This document shows positions 16,920-23,830 of a DNA stretch of 64,000 bases, in pieces. This stretch comes from Rufibacter roseus (GTDB lineage: Bacteria > Bacteroidota > Bacteroidia > Cytophagales > Hymenobacteraceae). Position numbers and translations under genes: made by a program. The stretch is taken from NCBI RefSeq assembly GCF_001647285.1, contig NZ_LRML01000009.1, positions 124,001 to 188,000 on the forward strand. The letters are read 5' to 3'. The notes beneath the pieces were generated by a model that was given only the letters and a program-made list of their open reading frames with translations, had not been told where the DNA came from and did not search any database. Each line of letters opens with the position of its first letter. Position 1 is the first letter of the stretch.

Positions 16920-16963
16920 AAAAGACCTAGCAGTGTCTTTCAGACCTGCTAGTGTCTGTGCCA
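16920..16963. repeat. 45-bp repeat, copy A
   Basis: Contains AAAGACCTAGCAGTGTCT, then CAGACCTGCTAGTGTCTGTGCCA. The two halves are similar to each other (GACCTxGCAGTGTCT and GACCTGCxAGTGTCT). Related copies are at 17176 and 18557. Confidence 0.7.
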
Positions 16964-17005
16964 GTAGCCGCAGCTACTATAGGTACATCTGGAATACAGC
17001 TTTAC

Positions 17006-17064
17006 GCCAATCGGGAGATTGGCTGTCCGGCAGTGCGTAGAGCGCTTTTGCTAACTCTACGCAC
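17006..17064. other. Two hairpins in a gene-free spacer
   Basis: The 532-base gap 16706-17237 holds no gene. Besides repeats it has a 7-bp stem (GCCAATC, 17006-17012 with 17017-17023) and a 10-bp stem (GTGCGTAGAG, 17033-17042 with 17055-17064). Their role is unknown. They may be remnants of repeat elements. Confidence 0.4.
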
Positions 17065-17175
17065 AACTATAAGATTAATTCCTTTAGTAACTTTCGTGCC
17101 ATAGAGAGGGGCTTTTTTTCTACAGTATCCAAAAAGGAGGGATTCTTACGGCACGCAACAGTAATACCGCCGGCT

Positions 17176-17220
17176 CAAAGGGCCTCGTAGCGTCCGGAGG
17201 ACCTGCGAGCGTCTGTGCCA
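17176..17220. repeat. 45-bp repeat, copy B
   Basis: Reads CAAAGGGCCTCGTAGCGTCC, then GGAGGACCTGCGAGCGTCTGTGCCA in two parts. It is the GC-richer version of the same unit as copies A and C and ends 18 bases before the stop of the membrane-protein gene. Confidence 0.7.
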
Positions 17221-17237
17221 ACCGCCTTAGAAATTAA

Positions 17238-17876
17238 TTACGCTGCGGCCTCCAGGCTTTCTAGCTCGCAGTAAGCGCTTCTAAGTGATTGTAAGTGATT
17301 CCCGAACATTTTGCGGATATACCACTTCAGGAAGAAATACCCTACCACAGCTCCAATTAAAAACCCTATGGTTAGGCGCAGGTACATCTGCTCCCATGGC
17401 AGGTGCGAAATGTTGATGCCGTTGGCTAGTTTCAGATACACCAGCTGCCCCGCCACCAGACCAATAGGGGCTAGTAACATGTTGGTCCAGAAGTAAAGTC
17501 TGGTTAAGCCTGAAAGCATTTCAATCAGGTTGCGGAGAGTAGCCCGCAGGTTAGCAGTAGAAACGTTCAGTGCTTTTAGATACATCAGGCGCATCCAGAA
17601 ATAGGCCAGGAAAGGCAGGCAAAGCACTACCACCAAAGCACATATGCCGGTAAAGACTGGGTCATTTTCTGTGAAGAAAGCACCTACGCCAAACAACAGT
17701 ACGGTAAACAGCTGCACCCCTAACTCAAAATATATGTTGGTCTTGAGCTTGGTTACTGCGTTTTCAGTTCGCACCTTCATTAATCCGGAAATCTGGTCCT
17801 CGGTGACCTGGTGTGCCGCAGCAGTCTGGGCAGCGTACACTTTCCATGCGTCTTTGAGGCTATCTAATTTCATCAT
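17238..17876 (-). CDS. Hypothetical membrane protein co-transcribed with an ECF sigma factor
   Basis: The 212-residue protein has four hydrophobic helices (about 50-69, 73-94, 122-146 and 162-186) after a roughly 45-residue N-terminal cytoplasmic region (MKLDSLKDAWKVYAAQTAAAHQVTEDQISGLMK). Its start overlaps the sigma-factor gene by 17 bases, so the two are translationally coupled. By position it may act as a regulator of the sigma factor. No zinc anti-sigma motif (HxxxCxxC) is present, so this is inference. It resembles the proteins that follow sigma-70 genes in many Bacteroidetes. Confidence 0.6.
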   Translation of the reverse strand: MMKLDSLKDAWKVYAAQTAAAHQVTEDQISGLMKVRTENAVTKLKTNIYFELGVQLFTVLLFGVGAFFTENDPVFTGICALVVVLCLPFLAYFWMRLMYLKALNVSTANLRATLRNLIEMLSGLTRLYFWTNMLLAPIGLVAGQLVYLKLANGINISHLPWEQMYLRLTIGFLIGAVVGYFFLKWYIRKMFGNHLQSLRSAYCELESLEAAA

Positions 17877-18378
17877 ACACCGGGGTTAAGAGCTTCTCCA
17901 ATTTCGCTTTTATGCGGTTCAGCTTCACGCCTACGTTCGTTTTGGTTATTCCTATGATGTCAGCCATTTCATCATAGCTTTTTTCCTCTAAATACAGCAT
18001 GACAATGGCTTTCTCTACCTGAGAGAGTTGGTCAATGGCCGCATAGAGGTACTTAATCTTCAGTTCGTACTCGGCAGACGTGTCCGGACTAGCCGGAATA
18101 TCTATCTCCATTTCAGAAAGGGAGCCGTGATGGGGGCGGCGGCTGTCTTTCCGGAAACTTGACACGGCGGTGTTCAGAGCCACCCTGTACATCCAGGTGC
18201 TTACTTTAGATTCGTGCTTAAACGAAGGATATGACCTCCAAAGTTGCAGTACTATCTCCTGAAATAAATCTTTCCGTTCCTCGGGGTCCCGGCAGTACAT
18301 GCTGCACACCTTATGAATCAGGGCTTGGTCCTGGGCTATAAGCTGTACAAATTCTTTGCGAAGTGCCGAATTCTCCAC
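17860..18378 (-). CDS. RNA polymerase sigma factor, ECF type
   Basis: A 172-residue sigma-70 family protein with region 2 (MYCRDPEERKDLFQEIVLQLWRSYPSFKHESKVSTWMYRVALNTAVSSFRK, about 23-73) and region 4 (IDQLSQVEKAIVMLYLEEKSYDEMADIIGITKTNVGVKLNRIKAKLEKLL, about 113-162). An acidic linker joins them. It would redirect polymerase to a small regulon. The start is GTG at 18378. No nearer ATG retains region 2 in full. It overlaps the following membrane-protein gene, the likely partner or first target. Confidence 0.92.
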   Translation of the reverse strand: MENSALRKEFVQLIAQDQALIHKVCSMYCRDPEERKDLFQEIVLQLWRSYPSFKHESKVSTWMYRVALNTAVSSFRKDSRRPHHGSLSEMEIDIPASPDTSAEYELKIKYLYAAIDQLSQVEKAIVMLYLEEKSYDEMADIIGITKTNVGVKLNRIKAKLEKLLTPVYDEIR

Positions 18379-18511
18379 GGGTTTGGTAAAGGGTTTAGGG
18401 TATTAGTAGTGAGCCAGAGCTGGAAATTACAAATTGTGGAAGAAAATTCGTTAAACGTTATTGGTTGCTCGTTATTGGAATACCAGATGTTACTAATGTG
18501 AAGCTGGAATT

Positions 18512-18550
18512 CCTTTTTTGACCTGTTTTTCAAAAACTAAGCTTAAAACG
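18512..18550. repeat. Palindromic element copy 7
   Basis: Arms CCTTTTTTGACCTGTTTTTC and, reversed, CGTTTTAAGCTTAGTTTTTG. It lies upstream of the sigma-factor gene, seven bases before copy C of the 45-bp repeat. This is the same neighbour pairing as at 16866-16963. Confidence 0.7.
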
Positions 18551-18556
18551 CTAACT

Positions 18557-18601
18557 CAAATGACCTCGCAGTGTCTTGCAGACCTGCGAGTGTCTGCGCC
18601 A
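18557..18601. repeat. 45-bp repeat, copy C
   Basis: Contains CAAATGACCTCGCAGTGTCT and GCAGACCTGCGAGTGTCTGCGCCA in two parts, the clearest version of the unit. The rest of 18379-18965 holds no convincing gene: 18757-18838 is low-complexity CAACAATTAAC-type sequence, and the small plus-strand frame over it is not credible. Confidence 0.7.
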
Positions 18602-18852
18602 ATTGCACTTGCTAGCGCAACAAGAAGTATGAACAATGCAAAAGACTAAGAAAGAAGCAATGCCTGTATTCGCTGCTGCCGCAGCGAGGGCAGTCAGAGA
18701 CTACCCATTATTCAAAGTTGGCAGTCATCAGACTCCCAACAGCATCTTTAAATTAAAATCAATTAACAACCAACAATTAACCATCAGCAACAAAAAACAA
18801 TCAGCAACTAACAATCAACAAGTAGCGACCACCAATCTGCCTCTGACATAAA

Positions 18853-18884
18853 AAATCCCAGCTAACCATGGTCAGCTGGGATTT
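18853..18884 (-). terminator. Terminator of glutamate dehydrogenase
   Basis: An 11-bp stem AAATCCCAGCT (18853-18863) with AGCTGGGATTT (18874-18884). On the minus strand it is followed by a T run. It stands 82 bases past the gdh stop with a palindromic element in between. Confidence 0.75.
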
Positions 18885-18924
18885 CTGTTTTAAGGCTGTT
18901 TTTGCAAAAAGAGGGCAAAAACGG
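18885..18924. repeat. Palindromic element copy 8
   Basis: Arms CTGTTTTAAGGCTGTTTTTGC and, reversed, CCGTTTTTGCCCTCTTTTTGC. It lies in the glutamate dehydrogenase 3' region between the stop codon and the terminator hairpin. A perfect DnaA box follows at 18935-18943. Confidence 0.8.
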
Positions 18925-18965
18925 CTTTTATTACTGTGGATAACTGGCAAGTAATACCACCTAAA

Positions 18966-20390
18966 TCACGGGAAAATACCCAATGAACGGTAGCTCACAC
19001 CAATTTTTTCGATGGCGCTGTAGAAGCCGGCAGTACGCAAATCAGTGATGGACTTTACCTGACGTGTTACCTCTCTGATCTCGTGGTAAGCGGTAATCAT
19101 GGTGTCTTCCAAGCCAGAGTACACCAAGGCCTTTTCATCGGCACCGTGTACAATGAGCTGCTTTTCTTCATTTGACAGCGTCTTGCCGGTAGTTTGCTCA
19201 ATAGTGCTTACCAAACGTTTAAGGCTAGCCTCCTCGGCTCTTTTCCCCATTCGCCCGAAGCGCACGTTTGATAGGTTTTTCAACCACTCAAAGTAAGAAA
19301 CCGTTACCCCACCCGCGTTCAGGTAAAGGTCCGGAATAACGATGATGCCTCTTTCCAGCAGAATACGCTCGGCCTCTTGCGTGATAGGTCCGTTGGCACC
19401 TTCAGCAATTATTTTGGCTTTTATGCGCGGCGCGTTGTCTTTGTGAATCTGGTTTTCCAGAGCGGCCGGTAATAGTACATCGCATTCATGCTCCAGCACC
19501 TCTACTGAGTTTTCTAAGAACACGCAGCCTTTGTAGCCCAACAATGTTCCGTTTTCAGAGCGGTATTTGAATACATCTTCAATATCTAGGCCGTCTGGGT
19601 TGAAAATAGCTCCCTCACGCTCAGCTATACCGGTTATGATGGCACCGTCTAATTGTAAGAAATGGCCAGAATGATAACCCACGTTTCCTAGACCCTGTAT
19701 AATGATGCGCTTGCCAGCCACACCTGCTGTCATGCCCAACGGTTTAATCACCTCAGAGTCATTCAGCGCTTCGCGAATACCGTAGAATACTCCTAAGCCT
19801 GTTGCCTCAGTCCGCCCTCTGATGCCGCCCTGCCCTACTGGCTTACCAGTTACGCAGCCCAAAGCATTGGTTTCCCCATATTTGAACGTATGGTAGGTAT
19901 CGGCTATCCACGCCATTTCGCGGCTACCGGTTCCGTAGTCAGGCGCGGGCACGTCCATAGCGGGGCCAATCAGGTTTTTCTTGATGAGCTCACTGGCGAA
20001 ACGGCGGGTAACTTTCTCCAGCAACTCCGGTGACGAGGTTCTTGGGTTTACCTTCACCCCGCCCTTGGCGCCGCCAAAAGGCACGTCTACCACCGCGCAT
20101 TTAAACGTCATCAGCGTAGCTAGTGCCACTACTTCATCTTCGTCTACGTGCATGCTGTACCGTATACCGCCTTTAGTAGGCAGTTTATGGTGGCTGTGCT
20201 GGGCTCTTATGCCTTCAAACACTGTCACGTGGCCGTCTATTTCAACTGGGAAGTTAACCTTGTACACACTGTTGCAGGTCTTGATCTGCGAAATGATACC
20301 TGCGTCTAGCTTGGAGTGTTGGGCAGCCTGGTCAAAGTAGTAATGGACACTGTCCAAGAACTCTCTGCCGGGCGAGATTAGTTGACTCAT
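18966..20390 (-). CDS. Glutamate dehydrogenase (Glu/Leu/Phe/Val dehydrogenase family)
   Basis: A cytosolic oxidoreductase that interconverts glutamate and 2-oxoglutarate plus ammonia. The 474-residue protein has the substrate-domain motif LPTKGGIRYSMHVDEDEVVALATLMTFKCAVVDVPFGGAKGGV (about 68-110), including the catalytic-site Lys region, the DVPAPDYGT loop, and the nucleotide-binding GLGNVGYHSG (about 223-232). IAEGANGPIT and YLNAGGVTVSYFEWLKN complete the family pattern. Cofactor choice cannot be decided from sequence alone. It is monocistronic, divergent from the M28 peptidase, with a palindromic element plus hairpin after the stop. Confidence 0.94.
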   Translation of the reverse strand: MSQLISPGREFLDSVHYYFDQAAQHSKLDAGIISQIKTCNSVYKVNFPVEIDGHVTVFEGIRAQHSHHKLPTKGGIRYSMHVDEDEVVALATLMTFKCAVVDVPFGGAKGGVKVNPRTSSPELLEKVTRRFASELIKKNLIGPAMDVPAPDYGTGSREMAWIADTYHTFKYGETNALGCVTGKPVGQGGIRGRTEATGLGVFYGIREALNDSEVIKPLGMTAGVAGKRIIIQGLGNVGYHSGHFLQLDGAIITGIAEREGAIFNPDGLDIEDVFKYRSENGTLLGYKGCVFLENSVEVLEHECDVLLPAALENQIHKDNAPRIKAKIIAEGANGPITQEAERILLERGIIVIPDLYLNAGGVTVSYFEWLKNLSNVRFGRMGKRAEEASLKRLVSTIEQTTGKTLSNEEKQLIVHGADEKALVYSGLEDTMITAYHEIREVTRQVKSITDLRTAGFYSAIEKIGVSYRSLGIFP

Positions 20391-20488
20391 AGTTTTTGCT
20401 GCGGTTGGTAGTTAATTGATTAGAACGTACTATTACTTACCTGCGTTGCTCTTTTTGCTCATGTTCCACGACGAACATCTTTAGAAAT

Positions 20489-20528
20489 ATGTTTTTGCTC
20501 TGTTTTTTAAAATTTAGCTTAAAAACAG
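20489..20528. repeat. Palindromic element copy 9
   Basis: Arms ATGTTTTTGCTCTGTTTTTT and, reversed, CTGTTTTTAAGCTAAATTTT. It lies in the divergent promoter region between glutamate dehydrogenase and the M28 peptidase, so this copy cannot be a 3' end for either. Confidence 0.7.
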
Positions 20529-20628
20529 CTATTCGGCCTTTCATTAACAAGAAACTTGGAGCAACCGCAATGGTTTTCTGCGGAATATTACGGAAATTAC
20601 GGGATAGATTAACAAACAACCGTTTTTT

Positions 20629-22005
20629 ATGACCTCAACTATTGGTTCTTTAGCCCGAGCCGGGGCAGCCGCTCTAGGCCTGCTACTGATAAACCCGTTT
20701 GCCCAAGCCCAAACCATTGTAAAAGCCGACCCTACCATTCAGAAACTAACCGAGCAGGTAAGTTCCCAGGAACTGGAAAGGCTGGTCCGCGGGTTGGTTA
20801 GCTTTGAAACCCGCCACTCGCTCAGCACTACCAAAGACAAAAAGAAAGGCATAGGCGCCGCCCGCAACTGGGCGCAGGCCGAGCTGGAGAAAGCCGCCGC
20901 CACCTCAGGCGGGCGCATGACTGTTACCCAAGACAAATACGTGGTGAAAGCCGATGGCCGCCGCATTCCGCAGGATGTGGAAATGGCCAATGTAATGGCT
21001 ACGTTAAAAGGCACCGACCCCAACGATGACCGTGTATTTATAGTAAGCGGCCACATAGACAGCCGCAATACTGATATCATGGATGCCAAAGGCAAAGCAC
21101 CCGGTGCTAACGACGACGGCTCCGGCACCGCCGCCGTGATAGAATTGGCCCGCGTGATGGCCAAACAGCCTTTTCCGGCTACCATTATTTTTGTGTGCGT
21201 GCAGGGCGAAGAGCAAGGACTATACGGAGCAAAGCACTTAGCCGAACGCGCCAAAAAAGAAAACTGGAACCTGGTGGCCATGATTAACAACGACATGATT
21301 GGCAACTCATTTTCAGACGAAACCAACCTGAACGACAACACCCGCGTGCGTATATTCTCTGAAGGTGTACCTGCCCATGAAACTCCTGAAATGGCCTCCC
21401 TCAGAAAAAGCATTGGTGGCGAAAACGACAGCCGGAGCCGCCAATTAGCCCGCTACATGAAAGAAATGGCTACTCGCTACGTGCCACAGCTAGAGGTAGT
21501 ACTGAACTACCGCACCGACCGCTTCCTGCGTGGCGGTGACCACACCCCTTTCAGTCAGGCCGGCTTTACCGCGGTACGCGTGTGCGAAATGAACGAGAAC
21601 TACCGGTACCAACACCAAGACGTACGCACCGAAAACGGCATTACCTACGGCGACTTCCCGGAGCACGTAGACTTTGAATACCTCCGCAAGAACACCACTC
21701 TAAATTTGGCCACGCTTGCCAACTTAGCCATGGCTCCTTACGCACCAGAGGAAGTTGGCGTGGTCATTAGCAACCTCACGAACAAAACCGAGCTGAAGTG
21801 GAATGCCCCTACCAAAGGGGAAAAGCCAGCTGGCTACTATTTGCTCATGCGCGAGACATCAGCTCCTATGTGGGAGAAAAAGATTTATGTGGAAGGCACC
21901 ACTGTTACTCTGCCTTATTCTAAAGACAATTATTTCTTTGCCGTACAAGCCGTAGACGCCGAAGGCCATGAGAGCCTGCCGGTAGTGCCAAGACCGGTAA
22001 GGTAA
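20629..22005 (+). CDS. Secreted M28 family metallopeptidase
   Basis: The 458-residue zinc aminopeptidase-like protein has an N-terminal signal (MTSTIGSLARAGAAALGLLLI to AQAQ, about 28). The M28 metal and catalytic motifs are present in order: SGHIDSRNTD (first zinc His), GANDDGSG (bridging Asp), VQGEEQGLYGAKHLA (general base Glu and zinc Glu), NNDMIGNS and RGGDHTPFSQAGF (last zinc His), followed by YRYQHQDVRTENG. The C-terminal 85 residues (from about 375) look like a fibronectin type III-like beta domain (TELKWNAPTKGEKPAGYYLLMRE). Substrate is unknown, probably peptides in the periplasm or outside. Confidence 0.9.
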   Translation: MTSTIGSLARAGAAALGLLLINPFAQAQTIVKADPTIQKLTEQVSSQELERLVRGLVSFETRHSLSTTKDKKKGIGAARNWAQAELEKAAATSGGRMTVTQDKYVVKADGRRIPQDVEMANVMATLKGTDPNDDRVFIVSGHIDSRNTDIMDAKGKAPGANDDGSGTAAVIELARVMAKQPFPATIIFVCVQGEEQGLYGAKHLAERAKKENWNLVAMINNDMIGNSFSDETNLNDNTRVRIFSEGVPAHETPEMASLRKSIGGENDSRSRQLARYMKEMATRYVPQLEVVLNYRTDRFLRGGDHTPFSQAGFTAVRVCEMNENYRYQHQDVRTENGITYGDFPEHVDFEYLRKNTTLNLATLANLAMAPYAPEEVGVVISNLTNKTELKWNAPTKGEKPAGYYLLMRETSAPMWEKKIYVEGTTVTLPYSKDNYFFAVQAVDAEGHESLPVVPRPVR

Positions 22006-22007
22006 AT

Positions 22008-22049
22008 CTCGTTTTTGAGCTAGTTTTTCAAAAATAGCTTTAAAATAGC
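22008..22049. repeat. Palindromic element copy 10
   Basis: Arms CTCGTTTTTGAGCTAGTTTTTC and, reversed, GCTATTTTAAAGCTATTTTTG. It lies two bases after the M28 stop and runs directly into the GC-rich terminator, sharing its last bases with that stem. Confidence 0.75.
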
Positions 22050-22078
22050 CCGGCCGCTGCATCGGCCGGGCTATTTTT
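22043..22078 (+). terminator. Terminator of the M28 peptidase gene
   Basis: A 14-bp stem AAATAGCCCGGCCG (22043-22056) with CGGCCGGGCTATTT (22063-22076), loop CTGCAT and a T tail. A strong intrinsic terminator. Confidence 0.85.
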
Positions 22079-22175
22079 GTGAAACCCCATTTAGCCAAGC
22101 TTGCCATATTTTCAGTTCTTTTCCACAACTTGCCGTGACAGTAAAGAACAGAAAACACCTCTGCTCCTATTCACT

Positions 22176-23531
22176 ATGGCTGAATCTGCTTTTCGTTTAC
22201 CAAAGGCTAATGTTATAGACTGGCTCTTCCAACCTGTGGATAACGCCCCGCTGATCGTCTTCCGGTGGCTGTTTGGGTTGATGCTGTTCTTGGAGACTGC
22301 CGGAGCCATTGCCACAGGTTGGGTAAAGAAAAACCTTATAGAGCCTACCGTACAGTTGCCGTTTATTGGGTTTGAGTGGCTGCAGCCGCTGCCTGGCAAC
22401 GGCATGTACTACTATTACGCTTTAATGGCGCTTCTGGGCCTTCTGGTCATGGTGGGGCTATATTATCGTGTAAGCTTGGGGCTGTTCACCTTGCTGTGGT
22501 GGGGCAGTTATTTAATGCAGAAAGCCAGCTACAACAACCACTATTACCTGCTGCTGGTGCTGTGTTTCCTGATGGTGTTGGTGCCCGCTAACGCTTATGC
22601 CTCCGTTGACGCCAAAAGAAATTCTAACCTACGCGCCACTACCTGCCCACGCTGGTGCCTCTTCATTTTTGTGGTGCAGATGGGAATTGTGTACACCTAC
22701 GCGGCACTGGCTAAAATCTCCGCAGATTGGTTGGCGGGGCTTCCGGTGGGAATTTGGTTTACGGCTAAAAGCCATTTCTATGTGATTGGCCCGTTGCTGG
22801 CGCAAAAGTGGTTTCAGTGGCTGGTGGTGTACGGCGGCATTGCGTTTGATTTGCTCATCACGCCGCTGCTGCTGTGGAGACGCACCAGACTATTCGCCTT
22901 TGCGGTAGCTATCTTTTTCCATGGCTTTAACTCGGCAGTTTTCCACATTGGTATTTTCCCTTATCTGGCGCTGGGGCTTTGTCTTTTCTTCTTTCCCCCA
23001 GAAACTATCAGGCAGGTATTTCTTCGTTCAAAACACCCTGTAGACGCACTTGAGGCACAACATGGGCAAACTTATCCACAGAGCAAATTTATCTTAGCTG
23101 TGTTGGGATTGCACTTCCTTCTACAAATAGTGCTGCCATTGCGCCCTTTTTTCTACCCCGGAAATGCCAACTGGACCGAGGAAGGTCACCGCATGAGCTG
23201 GCACATGATGTTACGTTCTAAATCTGGTTTTGCCCAGTTTAAAGTTATAGCAGACGAAAAGACTTTTTGGGAATCGCCTTCCACGCACCTGACGTATAAA
23301 CAGCAGCGATCTTTGGCTACACACCCAGACCTTATCTGGCAATTCAGTCAGTATCTGGCGCAACAGTACCGCGCCAAAGGCTATAAAGAAGTAGAAGTAT
23401 ATGCCCACAGCAAAGTGAGCCTGAACGGTAGACCGCCACAATACCTGATAGATACTACCGCCAACCTGGCCTGTACACCGTGGCCCTACTTTGCTCCTGC
23501 CCCATGGATATTACCGCTGCAAGAAGAATAG
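22176..23531 (+). CDS. HTTM domain membrane protein (vitamin K-dependent gamma-carboxylase-like)
   Basis: The 451-residue protein starts at the ATG at 22176 (MAESAFRLPKANVIDW). A longer frame from 22101 is possible but would start inside the terminator-proximal sequence. Eight or so transmembrane helices fill residues 25-300, including PLIVFRWLFGLMLFLETAG, YYYYALMALLGLLVMVGLYY, NNHYYLLLVLCFLMVLVPANAYAS and FFHGFNSAVFHIGIFPYLALGL. This is the horizontally transferred transmembrane (HTTM) domain shared with gamma-glutamyl carboxylase. The C-terminal soluble part (from about 315; NWTEEGHRMSWHMMLRSKSG) matches the lumenal region of that family. The bacterial function is unknown. Confidence 0.85.
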   Translation: MAESAFRLPKANVIDWLFQPVDNAPLIVFRWLFGLMLFLETAGAIATGWVKKNLIEPTVQLPFIGFEWLQPLPGNGMYYYYALMALLGLLVMVGLYYRVSLGLFTLLWWGSYLMQKASYNNHYYLLLVLCFLMVLVPANAYASVDAKRNSNLRATTCPRWCLFIFVVQMGIVYTYAALAKISADWLAGLPVGIWFTAKSHFYVIGPLLAQKWFQWLVVYGGIAFDLLITPLLLWRRTRLFAFAVAIFFHGFNSAVFHIGIFPYLALGLCLFFFPPETIRQVFLRSKHPVDALEAQHGQTYPQSKFILAVLGLHFLLQIVLPLRPFFYPGNANWTEEGHRMSWHMMLRSKSGFAQFKVIADEKTFWESPSTHLTYKQQRSLATHPDLIWQFSQYLAQQYRAKGYKEVEVYAHSKVSLNGRPPQYLIDTTANLACTPWPYFAPAPWILPLQEE

Positions 23532-23560
23532 TTATCCACAAGCCATTCTTCCCTCAGAAG

Positions 23561-23600
23561 GCGTTTTAGGTCAGTTTTTGCAAAAATAGACCTAAAACAG
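23561..23600. repeat. Palindromic element copy 11
   Basis: Arms GCGTTTTAGGTCAGTTTTTGC and, reversed, CTGTTTTAGGTCTATTTTTGC. It lies 29 bases after the HTTM stop. A perfect DnaA box (23532-23540) lies between. The remainder up to 23830 is AT-rich leader for the patatin gene. Confidence 0.85.
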
Positions 23601-23830
23601 AGGTTCTAGAGCTCCGCTAAAATTAATGGCAGAGGTTAAACATTATGAAGAACAGAAAGTTAGTTAAGCAGCGGCATCAACCTTTTCTAGCCTTAGCAGT
23701 ATGAATCATATCTTACCTATAGGTTTATACCGGTTTTGGTGTAAGTTTTATCATGATTGTCAATGGTTTAACTTATCATCTCTCTAAAAAAACCGTCTTA
23801 CTGGCTTGTACATTATTCATATAAAAAACC

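Noticed and set aside
18636-18851. Small plus-strand frame of 71 codons
   Set aside because: It runs over low-complexity CAACAATTAAC-type repeats. The Asn/Gln/Thr-rich tail is repeat translation, not a protein.
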